Notes: generated by a model not told the origin, from the letters alone. A stretch of DNA of 64,000 nt from Chromohalobacter sp. 296-RDG (GCF_029889885.1 NZ_JARANY010000002.1:1-64000); one strand, 5' to 3'. Shown: positions 1 through 10,181, numbered from the stretch's first letter. Translations and numbers: made by a program.

Positions 1-1268
1 CGCGCCGCGATGCCTGCCAGCGTCTTTTCCAGCGCGCCGCGATTGGCGGCTACCACGGCTTCGCCGGCGGCACCCAGTCGGCGGCGCTGGTCGGGGTCGT
101 CGGCGAGGGTCGCCAAGGCTTCGCCCAGGGCCTCGGCAGTGTCGATCTCGCACAGTGCCTTGGCCTCGCGCAGGGTCTCGGCAATGTCCTGAAAGTTCTC
201 CAGATGCGGCCCGGTAAGCACAGGCATGCCGAGTGCGGCGGGTTCGAGCAGGTTGTGCCCGCCGATGGGTACCAGGCTACCGCCCACGAAGGCGGCGTCC
301 GCTGCGGCGTAGAAGCGCATCAATTCGCCCATGGTGTCGCCCAGCAGGATACTCGTCTCGGCGCTGGGCGTTTCACCTTGCGAACGCCGCGCGAGACGCT
401 CGCCGCGTGCCTCGCAGAGCTCGGCCACCGCCGCAAAGCGCTGCGGATGGCGCGGCACCAACACCAGCAAGGCATGTGGGTCGCGTTCGCGTAGCCGGGC
501 ATGGGCATCGAGCACCTGCTCATCTTCTCCCGCATGGGTCGAGCCTGCCACCCACACGAATCGCGTGCCCCACTGGGTATGTAAGCGCTCACCATCATCA
601 CGCAGCTCGGCATTGATGGGTAGATCGAACTTGATCGAACCCACGACCTCGCCGCGCTCGGCGGGTAAGCCCAATGCCGTGAAACGTTCGAAATCCGAGG
701 ACGACTTGGCCGCCAGCCAACTGACCGTGCCCAGTGCGCCACGCAGCAGCGGCGCCACCTTACGATAGCCTTGGAAGGCCTTGTCGGAGAGTCGAGCGTT
801 GGCGACGATCACGGGCACGTGCTGGCGTTCACACGCTGCCAGCAGGTTGGGCCATAGCTCGGTTTCGACGATGATCGCCAGGCGCGGACGCAAACGCGCG
901 ATGAAACGTCGCGCCGTGCCCGGAAAATCCAGCGGCAGGAAGTAGTGCGTGAGCGCATAGCGCTCGGCAGGAAACAGCGCCCGCACGCGCTCGGCGCCGG
1001 TGGCGGTCATGGTGGTGACCACCAGTCGGTGGTCGGCGTGACGCTCGGCCAGGGCCTCGATCAAGGGCCGTGCCGCCAGCACCTCACCGACGGAGGCGGC
1101 ATGCAGCCAGATCGTCGGCGGGCCATCCGCCGCGTCGGCGATCAATCCCAAGCGCTCCGCACGCTTGTTAGTAAGCGCATGCTCACGCCATATCCGCCAC
1201 CAGATAAGGGGCGAGAGCAGATACAACAGCGCGCTATAGAGACCGCGTGCGGCACCCGATGCCATCAT
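1..1268 (-). CDS. waaA: 3-deoxy-D-manno-octulosonic acid (Kdo) transferase WaaA, 3' end cut by window edge
   Basis: Transfers Kdo from CMP-Kdo to the lipid A precursor at the inner membrane, the first step of LPS core assembly. A hydrophobic N-terminal anchor lies at about residues 10-25. The family motif HAASVGE follows at about 56-62, and its Glu is the expected catalytic base. Further on come VETELWPN and a C-terminal GGHNLLEPA stretch typical of the family. The window holds about 422 codons, close to the usual 425, so only the last few residues are missing. The start is ATGATG with an AAGG just upstream; the first ATG was taken. It lies 24 bp downstream of hldE on the same strand, so cotranscription is likely. 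Confidence 0.93.
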   Translation of the reverse strand, partial: MMASGAARGLYSALLYLLSPLIWWRIWREHALTNKRAERLGLIADAADGPPTIWLHAASVGEVLAARPLIEALAERHADHRLVVTTMTATGAERVRALFPAERYALTHYFLPLDFPGTARRFIARLRPRLAIIVETELWPNLLAACERQHVPVIVANARLSDKAFQGYRKVAPLLRGALGTVSWLAAKSSSDFERFTALGLPAERGEVVGSIKFDLPINAELRDDGERLHTQWGTRFVWVAGSTHAGEDEQVLDAHARLRERDPHALLVLVPRHPQRFAAVAELCEARGERLARRSQGETPSAETSILLGDTMGELMRFYAAADAAFVGGSLVPIGGHNLLEPAALGMPVLTGPHLENFQDIAETLREAKALCEIDTAEALGEALATLADDPDQRRRLGAAGEAVVAANRGALEKTLAGIAA

Positions 1269-1292
1269 TGCGCCGCCTTTTCGTACATAGCC

Positions 1293-2723
1293 TTAACCTT
1301 CACGGTCGAGAATGGTGCCGATCATTGCCGTGGTGGAGACGCCATCCTCGAAGTTGAGCACCTGGACCTCACCACCATCGTCGATGACCGCCTCACCACC
1401 GGCGATGTCCTCGGGCCGATAGTCACCGCCCTTGACCAGTACATCGGGCAGTACCTCGGCGATCACGCGTGCCGGGGTTTCCTCGGCGAAGGGCACTACC
1501 CAATCCACCGCGCTCAAGCCCGCCAACACCTGCATGCGGCGTTCGAGGGCGTTGATCGGCCGCTTGGGGCCCTTGAGACGTGCCACGGAGGCGTCGTCGT
1601 TGACGGCCACGATCAGCCGATCTCCCAACCGTTTGGCCTGCTCGAGATAGGCCACATGGCCGGCATGCAGGATGTCGAAACAGCCGTTGGTCATCACCAC
1701 GCGCTCGCCGCGCAGCTTGGCCGCGCGCACCGCGTCGACCAATGCACCTTCCTCGATGGGGCCGAACTCAGCGAGCTTGTCGCCATGCAGCGCCGTGTAG
1801 AGCTCGGCGATGGACAGCGTCGCGGTGCCCGGCTTGGCAACCACCAGCCCCGCCGCCAAGTTGGCGAGCATGATCGCTTCGGGATAACCGTGGCCCGCCG
1901 CTAGCGCCAACCCCAGCACACCGATGACGGTATCCCCGGCACCGGTGACATCGAAGACCTCGCGCGCATGCGTCGGTAGATGCAGCGGCGCGTGGCCCTC
2001 ACGGATCAAGGTCATGCCCTTCTCGCTGCGCGTGACCAGCAGCGCTTCGAGCTGCAAGTCGGCACGTAGCTGCTCGCCCTTCTCGGCGAGCGTGGCATCG
2101 TCGGGACACGGCCCGACGACCGCTTCGAACTCGCCCAGATTGGGGGTGATGATGCTCGCCCCGCGATACTTGTCAAAGGCATGGCCCTTGGGATCGACCA
2201 GCACACGCTTACCTGCCTGACGCGCGATGGCGATCAGCGTTTCGACGCGATTGAGACTGCCCTTGCCGTAGTCGGAGAGGATCATCACGTCAGCGTCGGG
2301 CAACGCCGCCTCGACGCGCTCGGTCAGGCCTTGGGTATCGATCTCCCACAGCGATTCCTCGAAGTCGAGACGCAGCAACTGCTGGTTGCGGCTCATCACA
2401 CGCAGCTTGGTGATCGTGGGAATCTCAGGGCTGTGATGAAAGTGAGTGCTTACATCAGAAGCTTCAAGACTCGCCTTGAGCAAGGCGGCATTGTCATCCT
2501 CGCCGACCACGCCCGCCAGCGCGGCGTGCGCGCCCAACGCGGCGATATTGAGCGCCACGTTGGCGGCGCCGCCGGGACGGTCTTCCGATTCACCGACCTT
2601 GACCACCGGCACCGGCGCTTCCGGCGAAATGCGCGAGGTGCCACCATGCCAATAGCGATCGAGCATGACATCACCCACCACCAGTAGGCGGGCCTGTTCG
2701 AGGACGGTCAGATCAAGCTTCAT
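1293..2723 (-). CDS. hldE: Bifunctional heptose-7-phosphate kinase / heptose-1-phosphate adenylyltransferase HldE
   Basis: Carries out two steps of ADP-L-glycero-D-manno-heptose synthesis for the LPS inner core. The N-terminal ribokinase-like domain (about residues 1-320) has GGAANVALN and the FDVTGAGDT anion-hole motif. The C-terminal nucleotidyltransferase domain has [13 protein letters not shown], the HxGH nucleotide-binding motif. Length is 476 aa, almost the same as E. coli HldE (477). The start MKLDLTVLE was chosen over a longer in-frame extension because it matches the family N-terminus. It overlaps the end of the upstream glycosyltransferase by 11 bp, suggesting translational coupling. 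The other pathway enzymes, gmhB and hldD, are also in this window. Confidence 0.96.
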   Translation of the reverse strand: MKLDLTVLEQARLLVVGDVMLDRYWHGGTSRISPEAPVPVVKVGESEDRPGGAANVALNIAALGAHAALAGVVGEDDNAALLKASLEASDVSTHFHHSPEIPTITKLRVMSRNQQLLRLDFEESLWEIDTQGLTERVEAALPDADVMILSDYGKGSLNRVETLIAIARQAGKRVLVDPKGHAFDKYRGASIITPNLGEFEAVVGPCPDDATLAEKGEQLRADLQLEALLVTRSEKGMTLIREGHAPLHLPTHAREVFDVTGAGDTVIGVLGLALAAGHGYPEAIMLANLAAGLVVAKPGTATLSIAELYTALHGDKLAEFGPIEEGALVDAVRAAKLRGERVVMTNGCFDILHAGHVAYLEQAKRLGDRLIVAVNDDASVARLKGPKRPINALERRMQVLAGLSAVDWVVPFAEETPARVIAEVLPDVLVKGGDYRPEDIAGGEAVIDDGGEVQVLNFEDGVSTTAMIGTILDREG

Positions 2724-3825
2724 GGTCGGGCTCCGAGCGGGGCGAAGCGGACGGCGTGGCATCCAGCAAGGCATCGAATTGGGCAATGACGTCGTCGGCA
2801 TGGATCAGGCTCATGGCATCGGGGTGCCGCACACGCGTGCCCCACGGAATGGCCTCCGGTGACTTGTGCAGATAACGACGCACGGCATCAGGATAACGGT
2901 CGACCACGAAACGCCGCCAGCAATAGGGCGCCGCGCGATCGGGATTGGTGGTGGCATAAAGCCCCAGCGTTGGCGTGCGCAGCGCATTGGCCATGTGAAC
3001 CGGCCCGGAATCCGGCGCGATCACCATGCGCGCGCGGTCGAGCATGGCCAGCAGCCCCTTGAGTGAAGTGCCGCCAATGGCATCGATGACCGCCCCTTCC
3101 GCGCACAGGGCGCGAATGCGCGCGCCCATTTCCTGCTCCTGGGCGCTGCTGCCCCCAGTCATCACCGTGCGCAGGCCATGCTCTTCCCAAGCATGCGCGA
3201 TCATCGCCGCATAACCCTCGGCGGACCAATTGCGGAAATTGCGCAGGCGCGGATTGGCGCAGGGGCTGATCACCACGTAAGGCACTTCACCGGTGACGCG
3301 CACGGCTTCTTGGTAGGCGCTGTCGGGGATCGCCAGATCCCAGCGCAAGGGCTCGGCGTCGACGCGCTCCTCGCCACCCAGCAAGCGCGCGAAGTCGAGA
3401 AACGATTCCAGCACATGCGCGTGAGCATGCGGCGTCAGCTGACGGTGGGTGAACCAGTGCTGCCAATCCTTGGCCCGGGCCTTGTCGTACCCGATACGCA
3501 GATCCGCCTTGAGGCCCAGAGAAAGCGCGCTGGCGCGCAGCGCTTGTTGCATGTGCAGCAGCACATCGAAGCGTGTGTCGCCGAGCCGACGCCAGATCTC
3601 ACGCATGCCGGCCAAGCCTGAGGTCTTGTCATAGACGATGAACTCGACCCCTGATAGACCGGCCAGTAAACTATGCTCGCCCTTGCCGATGATCCAAGTG
3701 ATGCGGGCGTCAGGCCATAGGCGCTGCAGCACGCGAATGGTCGGGACAAGGTTGCAGACATCGCCCAGCGCGGACAGTCGTAGTATACAAATATGCGCGG
3801 GACGGACGGGCAGAGGATGCTTCAT
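2713..3825 (-). CDS. GT9-family heptosyltransferase-like glycosyltransferase
   Basis: A 370 aa GT9 (ADP-heptose:LPS heptosyltransferase superfamily) protein, probably cytoplasmic and acting on LPS core. The N-terminal [10 protein letters not shown] motif at about residues 16-25 and [12 protein letters not shown] at about 270 are the family hallmarks of the two Rossmann-like halves. It is not a close WaaC or WaaF match, so the acceptor sugar is unknown. The start at 3825 is the last ATG before the conserved core; a further ATG at 3861 would add 12 residues. The chosen ATG shares the palindrome CATG with the divergent kdkA start, leaving no intergenic space. The 3' end overlaps hldE. Confidence 0.85.
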   Translation of the reverse strand: MKHPLPVRPAHICILRLSALGDVCNLVPTIRVLQRLWPDARITWIIGKGEHSLLAGLSGVEFIVYDKTSGLAGMREIWRRLGDTRFDVLLHMQQALRASALSLGLKADLRIGYDKARAKDWQHWFTHRQLTPHAHAHVLESFLDFARLLGGEERVDAEPLRWDLAIPDSAYQEAVRVTGEVPYVVISPCANPRLRNFRNWSAEGYAAMIAHAWEEHGLRTVMTGGSSAQEQEMGARIRALCAEGAVIDAIGGTSLKGLLAMLDRARMVIAPDSGPVHMANALRTPTLGLYATTNPDRAAPYCWRRFVVDRYPDAVRRYLHKSPEAIPWGTRVRHPDAMSLIHADDVIAQFDALLDATPSASPRSEPDHEA

Positions 3826-4528
3826 GCGGTTGGCAACATTCCAAACGGGACAGGCATTCATTCTATATGATGCCGACATTCTATGTGACGCCGGCCAAGG
3901 GCCACAAATCGACGCGCGCTGGCTAAGCCCGGACTTCTGGCGAGAGCGCGACGCAGTACTCGGCGAAGCGCCGGGACGCGGGGCGAGTCTTTTCGTCGCC
4001 TGCGGCGAGGAGCGCTGGGCGCTGCGGCCCTACCGGCGAGGTGGCTTGATCGCCCGGCTCAGCGACGCGCGCTATATGTGGACCGGTCTCGAACGCACTC
4101 GTGCCTTTCGCGAGATGCGCCTGACCGCCGAACTCAAGCAGCGTGGCCTGCCGGTGCCCGCGCCAGTGGCCGCTGGTGTGTGGCGACACGGCCCAAGCTA
4201 CACCGCCACGCTGATCACGCGGCTGATCCCCGATGTCGTGGCCCTGGCCGAGCGCCTGCCGACGGCGTCACCCGCCCTGTTGCAGCGCGTCGGCCGAACC
4301 GTGCGCCGCTTTCACGATGCCGGTCTCGACCATGTCGATCTCAACACCCGCAACCTGCTCGTCGACGCCGATGACCGCGTCTGGCTGATCGATTTCGATC
4401 GCTGCCGGTTGCGCGCCCCGGGGCGCTGGCAAGAGAACAACCTGGCACGGCTCGAACGTTCGCTGATCAAGTTCGACGCCCCCGAGGCCATGGCCTCGGT
4501 GCGCCTCGGCTACGCGGCATCCGCATAA
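3824..4528 (+). CDS. kdkA: 3-deoxy-D-manno-octulosonic acid kinase (KdkA, WaaP/InaA-type)
   Basis: Predicted to phosphorylate Kdo at position 4 in the LPS inner core, using ATP at the cytoplasmic face. The 234 aa length fits the family. Kinase-like motifs are visible: HVDLNTRNLLVD (catalytic loop with Asp and Asn) and LIDFDRC (metal-binding Asp). The start [12 protein letters not shown] gives the usual short N-terminus and was preferred to longer in-frame starts that would run deep into the divergent gene. It is divergent from the GT9 gene with overlapping start codons. It is convergent with the GT4 gene, their 3' ends overlapping by 19 bp. Confidence 0.87.
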   Translation: MRLATFQTGQAFILYDADILCDAGQGPQIDARWLSPDFWRERDAVLGEAPGRGASLFVACGEERWALRPYRRGGLIARLSDARYMWTGLERTRAFREMRLTAELKQRGLPVPAPVAAGVWRHGPSYTATLITRLIPDVVALAERLPTASPALLQRVGRTVRRFHDAGLDHVDLNTRNLLVDADDRVWLIDFDRCRLRAPGRWQENNLARLERSLIKFDAPEAMASVRLGYAASA

Positions 4529-5637
4529 ATCTCGCACAGTCCGGAGACGTGTCGGGCCAGCGTGAAGCGTGCATTGACGAAGCGGCAGGCGTTGGCACCG
4601 AGGTGCTCACGCAGCGCGGGGGCCTCGCGTAGCTCGCCGAGTATCGCCGCCCAGGCCGCCGGATCCTGCGGATCGGCGAGCCGACCGCCCTCACACCCAA
4701 TCAGCTCGGGAATCGCGCCGCTGTCGGCACCCACCACGGCCTTGCATGCCGCCATGGCCTCGATCACCGTGAGCCCGAAGGCTTCGTTACGCGATGGCAC
4801 ACAGACGATATCCACCACCTCGAAGAGCCGTGCCAGATCCCGCCGAAACCCCGTGAACGTGACGCGCTCGTCAAGGCCCTGTTCACGGACCTGCTGTTGC
4901 AGGGAGGCGATGAAGGTGGGGTTACCGCCCTCGTTCGCCTCCAGCCCACCGATCAGCACCAAATGAGACTGGCTATCGCCCGCCTCACACAGCCGAGTGA
5001 AGGCATCCAGCAGGACTTGCTGCCCCTTGCCGGGCGTCAGGCGCCCCGGCAAGGCCATCGTCACCGCCTCGCGCGGAATGCCCAAGGCGTCACGTAGCGC
5101 TTGGCGTGCGGCGGTGTCGAGTCGAGGAACGTACTCCGACGTATCGATACCCAGATACAAACGAGTGATCCGCGACGCGGGTAGCGGGAAAGCCTGGCGA
5201 TTACGCGTCAGCGTTGCCTCGCTGATCGACAACACGCGATCGACATGCCGGTAGACCCAGCGATGATAGGCGTCGTGTTTGGGCCGCGTGACGCCCATGT
5301 GGTCGGTAAAGACAAGACGCAGCTCGGGACACAGCCACTTGAGCAACGCGCCGAGGCGCAAGTCACTCGATTTATGACAATGCACGACGCCGATACCACG
5401 ACGTCGCAGCCAGCGCACAAGTGCCGGCAATTGCCACAGCGCACGCGAGGGTGAGCGCACACTACGCACTTCGGTCGCCTCACAGTCGACTAACGCTCGA
5501 GCCAGACGCGTCTCTTCGAGCGTCAGTACGTAGGCACGCCACCCCTGGCGGGCCAGCTCGGGTATAATGCGCGCAGGGTACATTTCCAGCCCGCCCCAGC
5601 CGCGGGATAAACAGATATGCAAGACCTTGTGCTGCAA
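4510..5637 (-). CDS. GT4-family glycosyltransferase, TTG start
   Basis: A 375 aa GT-B enzyme of family GT4, probably adding a sugar to the LPS core from a nucleotide-sugar donor. Near the N-terminus is SRGWGGLEMYP, the glycine-rich acceptor-side loop. In the C-terminal half are PGRLTPGKGQQ and SRNEAFGLTVIEAMA, the E-x7-E donor-binding region. No ATG lies near the conserved start. TTG at 5637 was chosen because GAGGAG sits 6 nt upstream and the protein then begins MQHKVLHICLSRG. A GTG further upstream is an alternative. It is divergent from the GT9 gene at 5698 with about 60 bp between. The exact sugar cannot be read from the sequence. Confidence 0.85.
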   Translation of the reverse strand: MQHKVLHICLSRGWGGLEMYPARIIPELARQGWRAYVLTLEETRLARALVDCEATEVRSVRSPSRALWQLPALVRWLRRRGIGVVHCHKSSDLRLGALLKWLCPELRLVFTDHMGVTRPKHDAYHRWVYRHVDRVLSISEATLTRNRQAFPLPASRITRLYLGIDTSEYVPRLDTAARQALRDALGIPREAVTMALPGRLTPGKGQQVLLDAFTRLCEAGDSQSHLVLIGGLEANEGGNPTFIASLQQQVREQGLDERVTFTGFRRDLARLFEVVDIVCVPSRNEAFGLTVIEAMAACKAVVGADSGAIPELIGCEGGRLADPQDPAAWAAILGELREAPALREHLGANACRFVNARFTLARHVSGLCEIYADAA

Positions 5638-5697
5638 GGCAAGCTCCTCGGACAATGTTCGACTCACGCGTCGACGCCACCGGGCACAGGAGACTCG

Positions 5698-6777
5698 ATG
5701 ACCCAGTCGCGCCCACAGCGCATCCTCGTGGTACGCAACGACAAGCTCGGCGACTTCATGCTCGCCTGGCCGGCCCTGGCCTGCCTGAAGAGTGCCTATC
5801 CCGACAATCATGTTGCCGTGCTGGTGCCCACCTATACAGCACCCCTGGCGCATGCCTGCCCATGGGTCGACGAGGTAATTCTCGACCCGGGCGGCGCCGC
5901 GCCGCGACGTCAGCAAAAAGACTTGCTCGTGCAGCTTCGCGCCGGGAAGTTCGACGCCCTGCTGACGCTGTTCTCCACGCCACGTACCGGGTGGCTGGGT
6001 TGGCGGGCCGGCATTTCCCTGCGCATGGCGCCCGCCACCAAGTGGGCCCAGATATTTTACAACTTTCGCATTAAACAGCGTAGGTCGCGATCCCAAAAAC
6101 CCGAGTACGTCTACAACCAGGACCTGGCCGCCGCCCTACTGCAAACGCTCGGTCAGGACGTGCCGACGCCGACGCCACCTTACTGGCCCCTGCCCGACGC
6201 GACGCGCGACGCCCAGCGCCAGCGCCTGAGCGATGAACTGTCGCTTTCTCCGACACGCCCCTGGTGGTTTCTGCACCCCGGCAGCGGCGGTTCGGCGGTC
6301 AATCTCAGCGTGGCGCAATATGCGGATCTCGCCCAGGCAATTAGCGCCAACCTTCTCGCTCCGCCGAAGTGGGTGCTCACTCATGGACCTGGCGAAGAGG
6401 CTGTAGCCCAGCACCTGGTGGAAACGCTCAACGCACGCGATATCGATGCAGTGCTCATGCCCCCACGCGCGAGTCTGACCGATTTCGCCGAAACCCTGGC
6501 CGCCGCCGATGTCTTCGTTGCCGGTTCGACCGGGCCCTTGCACATCGCCGGGGCACTCAATCGCCCCACGATCGGCTTCTATCCTGCCAAGCGCTCGGCC
6601 ACGCCATTGCGCTGGCAAACCTGCAATGCCGAGATACGCCGCCTGGCCTTCAGCCCGCCTGCCGACGACGCCTCCGCCAGCGACATGTCGCGTATCGACA
6701 TCGCGGCAGTGGCGCGCCAAATCGCCGACGCCTGGCCAACGCCAACGGCCACCGAGGAAACGCCATGCAACCGCTGA
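5698..6777 (+). CDS. GT9-family heptosyltransferase-like glycosyltransferase (second copy)
   Basis: A 359 aa GT9-family protein with the N-terminal RILVVRNDKLGDFMLAWPA motif and, at about residues 275-290, VAGSTGPLHIAGAL, which matches the donor-site GxxH segment of heptosyltransferases. The HPGSGGSAVNL stretch in the middle is also typical. A good AGGAGA ribosome-binding site lies 5 nt before the ATG. The last 13 bp overlap the next gene, a GT2 glycosyltransferase, so the two probably form a translationally coupled pair acting on the same LPS core. It differs clearly from the other GT9 gene at 2713 and from waaF, so it is likely to have its own acceptor specificity. Confidence 0.85.
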   Translation: MTQSRPQRILVVRNDKLGDFMLAWPALACLKSAYPDNHVAVLVPTYTAPLAHACPWVDEVILDPGGAAPRRQQKDLLVQLRAGKFDALLTLFSTPRTGWLGWRAGISLRMAPATKWAQIFYNFRIKQRRSRSQKPEYVYNQDLAAALLQTLGQDVPTPTPPYWPLPDATRDAQRQRLSDELSLSPTRPWWFLHPGSGGSAVNLSVAQYADLAQAISANLLAPPKWVLTHGPGEEAVAQHLVETLNARDIDAVLMPPRASLTDFAETLAAADVFVAGSTGPLHIAGALNRPTIGFYPAKRSATPLRWQTCNAEIRRLAFSPPADDASASDMSRIDIAAVARQIADAWPTPTATEETPCNR

Positions 6778-7526
6778 CCGGAATCGTCATCACCCTCAAC
6801 GAGCAAGCCAACATCGCCGACTGCGTACGTTCGCTGTCACGCGTCTGCAACGAGGTCATCGTCGTCGACTCGCTGAGTAGCGACGACACCGTGGCTATTG
6901 CCGAGGCCGAGGGGGCGCGGGTGATCACGCAGACTTATCTCGGCGACGGGCCACAAAAGGCGCACGGTGTACCGTTCGCCAAGAATGCCTGGATCCTGGC
7001 CCTGGATGCCGACGAGCGCCTCGACGACGATGCCGTGACCCTGATCGAGTCGCTCGCCCTCGACGACCCGCAGACTGCCTATAGCTTCCGACGCAAGAAC
7101 TACGTGGCTCGACACTGGATTCGTGCCGCAGGCTTCTACCCAGACTCGGTGGTACGCCTTTACAACCGCACCACCGCCGGCTATCTGCCCAAGAAGGCAC
7201 ACTCGTCGGTCGAGGCCCCCAAGGTCGAGGCCACCACTGCGCACCTGCGACATTTCACTTACGAGGACATGTCGCACTGGATTCGGCGCATCGATGCGCT
7301 CTCGAGCCGCGATGCCTGGGCGATGAAAGAGCGCGGCGTGCGCCCCTCACGACTGCGCCCGACGCTGCACGCCGTTAATGCGATGCTGCGCAAGCTGATC
7401 TTCAAAGGCGGCCTGCTCCAGGGAATGGACGGCATGACGGTCGCTCTGACCACGGCGTTTCATGCTTACATGAAGTACGCCAAGCTCAACGAACTCTACG
7501 AACTCGAACAAATGCCACAACGATGA
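6765..7526 (+). CDS. GT2-family glycosyltransferase, WaaE/KdtX-like
   Basis: A 253 aa GT-A fold enzyme. ITLNEQANIADC at the N-terminus, VVDSLSSDDT (nucleotide-binding Asp) and LALDADERL (the DxD-type metal-binding segment) identify family GT2. The length and the FRRKNYVARHWIRAAGFYPD region resemble the WaaE/KdtX group, which adds a glucose to the LPS inner-core heptose. That donor and acceptor assignment is inference. It overlaps the upstream GT9 gene by 13 bp. The following gene starts 56 bp later. Confidence 0.85.
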   Translation: MQPLTGIVITLNEQANIADCVRSLSRVCNEVIVVDSLSSDDTVAIAEAEGARVITQTYLGDGPQKAHGVPFAKNAWILALDADERLDDDAVTLIESLALDDPQTAYSFRRKNYVARHWIRAAGFYPDSVVRLYNRTTAGYLPKKAHSSVEAPKVEATTAHLRHFTYEDMSHWIRRIDALSSRDAWAMKERGVRPSRLRPTLHAVNAMLRKLIFKGGLLQGMDGMTVALTTAFHAYMKYAKLNELYELEQMPQR

Positions 7527-7582
7527 GTCAGATAGGCTTCTTCGCTGTCATACTCTAGTCATAAAGACAAGGACGCGTTCTT

Positions 7583-9157
7583 ATGATGAAGCTGTCACCC
7601 ACCACCCTCCGCTGGAGCGTGCTTACCTACCTCGGCTTATGCCTGGGGTATCTCTTCACCACGCTGACCATCATCAGTCACTGGTTTTTATTCCCCGTCG
7701 CGGCGGTGTGGGTCGCCATCGCCTGGTATTTTCGCTGGGGCCATCCCACACAACGCACCAGCACGCGACGCGTCTTGCCCTGGTCGTCGATCCCGCTGGC
7801 CCTGTGGTGGGTCTACCTGTACCTGGACGATAGCTTCGGCAAGGTGGACCTGGGCGCGGTGATTTTTCATTTGCAGGCCGGGATGACCGAGCATGGCGGT
7901 GCCAGCCGCGTCTTCGCCGCGGTGATTTTCACCCTATGCGCCATCGTCATGCTCATGGCCTTCACCTGGCTGGTACGCGCCGACCACCGGTGGCGGCTGT
8001 GGGAGCGTGTCGGCGCGCTCTTCTTGCTGGCCTTCAATCCGCTACTGTTCGGCCTGTCGCAACGTGGTGCTTCGGTGGTCACCGAGGGCGATTGGTTACG
8101 CGATCACTACCGCGTCCCGAGTATCGAAAGCGAGCCGCAAACTCGCCCCAATCTCATCTATCTCTATCTAGAGAGCACTGAGCGGACCTACGCCGACCGC
8201 GACACGTTCGGCGACGCCTATGAAGATCTCGCCGCGCTCGGCAAGCGCGGCACCGTCTTCGAGGGACTCAAGCAGCTCGACAATACCGGCTGGACGACCG
8301 CCGGCATGGTCGCCACCCAGTGTGGTGTGCCGCTGATGCCCGCCGGATTGAAACATGACAACCAGTTCGAGCCGCTCGACGAGGTACTCCCGCATACCCA
8401 GTGCCTGGGCGACCTGCTCAATGCCAAAGGATACGATCTCACCTACATGGGCGGGGCCAGTACGCGTTTCGCCGGCAAGAAGGTGTTCTACGAGGGACAC
8501 GGCTTCGATCGCGCGCTAGGCCGCGACGAGCTTGAGGATCAGGTCACGCCGCCGGACTATCTCAACGACTGGGGCCTTTACGACGATACCCTGCTCAACA
8601 TGGCCACCGAGCGCATCCGCAAGCTTGCCAAGAATGACGATCGCCAGCCTTATGCCATGTTCGCCTTGACTCTGGCGGCCCACCCGCCGTTCGGCAACCC
8701 GGCTCAGGCGTGCCTGGACAATCAGGGGGAATTCGATGGAGTCAACATTCTGTATTCGGTGAAATGCACGGGCTGGCTGGTACGCCGCTTCCTGCAGCGC
8801 CTCGACCGGGAAGGCCTGCTCGACAATACTCTGGTGGTGATCTCCAGCGACCACCTGAGCATGAAGAACTCGGAGTGGCCACAGTTGGTCGACGCCGAGC
8901 GCGAAAACACCTTCATGATGCTTGGCGAGGGTGTCCCTGCCGGGAAGCGTATACAGCGCCAAGGATCGATGGTCGATGTCTATCCGACGGTACTCGAAGC
9001 CATGGGCTTCACGCTGGACGCACGCGCTGCCGGGTTGGGACGCTCACTATTCGCCAAGGATCCCACGCTGGTCGAAGAATACGGCCTGGAAACCATCAAC
9101 GACCACATGGCGGAGGAAGACGCACTGCAAACCTACATGTGGAAAGGGGTCAACTGA
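7583..9157 (+). CDS. opgB: OpgB/MdoB-like phosphoglycerol transferase, membrane sulfatase-fold protein
   Basis: A 524 aa inner-membrane protein with about four N-terminal transmembrane segments (residues about 10-165) and a periplasmic alkaline-phosphatase/sulfatase-fold domain. Several stretches match E. coli OpgB as remembered: LYLESTERTYAD (nucleophile region), AGMVATQCGVPL, RFAGKKVFYEGHGFD, NDWGLYDDT and VISSDHL (metal ligands). OpgB moves phosphoglycerol from phosphatidylglycerol to osmoregulated periplasmic glucans. It lies in an LPS-core cluster, so a core or lipid A decoration role is possible. The start is ATGATG with AAGGA about 9 nt upstream. It is convergent with waaF, their ends overlapping by 8 bp. 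Confidence 0.8.
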   Translation: MMKLSPTTLRWSVLTYLGLCLGYLFTTLTIISHWFLFPVAAVWVAIAWYFRWGHPTQRTSTRRVLPWSSIPLALWWVYLYLDDSFGKVDLGAVIFHLQAGMTEHGGASRVFAAVIFTLCAIVMLMAFTWLVRADHRWRLWERVGALFLLAFNPLLFGLSQRGASVVTEGDWLRDHYRVPSIESEPQTRPNLIYLYLESTERTYADRDTFGDAYEDLAALGKRGTVFEGLKQLDNTGWTTAGMVATQCGVPLMPAGLKHDNQFEPLDEVLPHTQCLGDLLNAKGYDLTYMGGASTRFAGKKVFYEGHGFDRALGRDELEDQVTPPDYLNDWGLYDDTLLNMATERIRKLAKNDDRQPYAMFALTLAAHPPFGNPAQACLDNQGEFDGVNILYSVKCTGWLVRRFLQRLDREGLLDNTLVVISSDHLSMKNSEWPQLVDAERENTFMMLGEGVPAGKRIQRQGSMVDVYPTVLEAMGFTLDARAAGLGRSLFAKDPTLVEEYGLETINDHMAEEDALQTYMWKGVN

Positions 9158-10181
9158 GCGCCGCGTGCCGGATCGACGCCAATAGCCGCGCCGGTTCGAG
9201 ATGGCGCAGACAATTCGTGTGCCCCAACGGGCAGTCACGCGCGAAGCATGGCGAGCAAGACAGCTCGAGATCGTGGATCTCAGCGTTTTCGGTCAGAGGC
9301 GGCGTGTAGGCCGGCGAAGACGAGCCGTAGATGGCCTGCACACGCGTGCCTACCGCTGCCGCCACGTGCATCAGCCCCGAGTCGTTGGTGACCACTTGCT
9401 GGCAGTCGGCGAGCAGATCCACCACCTCGGTGAGCTTGGTACGCCCGCACAGGTTATGCACGCCGTCCAGTCCTTGGCTGATCGTCTCACCGGCGTCAGC
9501 GTCCTTGGGGCCTCCCATCACCCGCACCTCGAAGCCCTCGGCCACCAGGCGTTCCGCCAGGCTGCGAAAATGCGCTAGCGGCCACTGCTTGGACGGTCCA
9601 AACTCGGCGCCCGGCATCATGCCAATGGCGGGACGATCCGAGAGCCCCAGCGTCTCGTGCAAGCGACGTTGTTCTTCGGCATTCACCTCGAGGCGCGGCG
9701 CGGGAATCGCAAAATCCCCGGCTTGCGCCTCGTCCTCAGGCAGGCCCAACGAGACGAAGCGCTTCACGGTTTGATTCAGCACGCTTTTATCGAGCTCACG
9801 GCGCGCATTGAGCACCATGTAGCGCTGCTCGCCCCGGAAACCCAAGCGCTCAGGGATGCGGGCCAGGAACGGCACCAGCGCCGATTTCCAGGAGCGCGGC
9901 AACACGATCGCCCGGTCGAAGCGGCCCTTCAGCGTGCGCGCCACGTCACGCCGCGTGGCCCAGCCGAATTCGCCGTGCTTGACGTCCAGCGCGACGGTCT
10001 CATCGACCTCGGGCATACGCGCCAGGACCGGCAGCGACCAGCCCGGGGCCAGTACGCCAAGGTAGGCATCCGGATAACGCGCCTTGAGCGTCATGAATAG
10101 GCTCTGCGCCATGACCATGTCACCGACCCAGGAAGGGCCGACGACGAGCAGGCGTGGAGAGGTGGCAATGTCGTCAGCCAT
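9150..10181 (-). CDS. waaF: LPS heptosyltransferase II WaaF
   Basis: Adds the second L-glycero-D-manno-heptose to the LPS inner core from ADP-heptose. The 343 aa GT9 protein has [17 protein letters not shown] at the N-terminus, [12 protein letters not shown] (the WaaF-type PGAE motif) and [15 protein letters not shown]. Near the end [17 protein letters not shown] is the cysteine-rich tail common in WaaF. It is translated with hldD: the ATG lies 8 bp inside the end of hldD (ATGGCTGA). That places ADP-heptose synthesis and use in one unit. Confidence 0.95.
   Translation of the reverse strand: MADDIATSPRLLVVGPSWVGDMVMAQSLFMTLKARYPDAYLGVLAPGWSLPVLARMPEVDETVALDVKHGEFGWATRRDVARTLKGRFDRAIVLPRSWKSALVPFLARIPERLGFRGEQRYMVLNARRELDKSVLNQTVKRFVSLGLPEDEAQAGDFAIPAPRLEVNAEEQRRLHETLGLSDRPAIGMMPGAEFGPSKQWPLAHFRSLAERLVAEGFEVRVMGGPKDADAGETISQGLDGVHNLCGRTKLTEVVDLLADCQQVVTNDSGLMHVAAAVGTRVQAIYGSSSPAYTPPLTENAEIHDLELSCSPCFARDCPLGHTNCLRHLEPARLLASIRHAALS

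Noticed and set aside
945-1904. Long plus-strand frame across waaA and hldE
   Set aside because: It is a shadow of two clear minus-strand genes with strong motifs; its sequence resembles no family.
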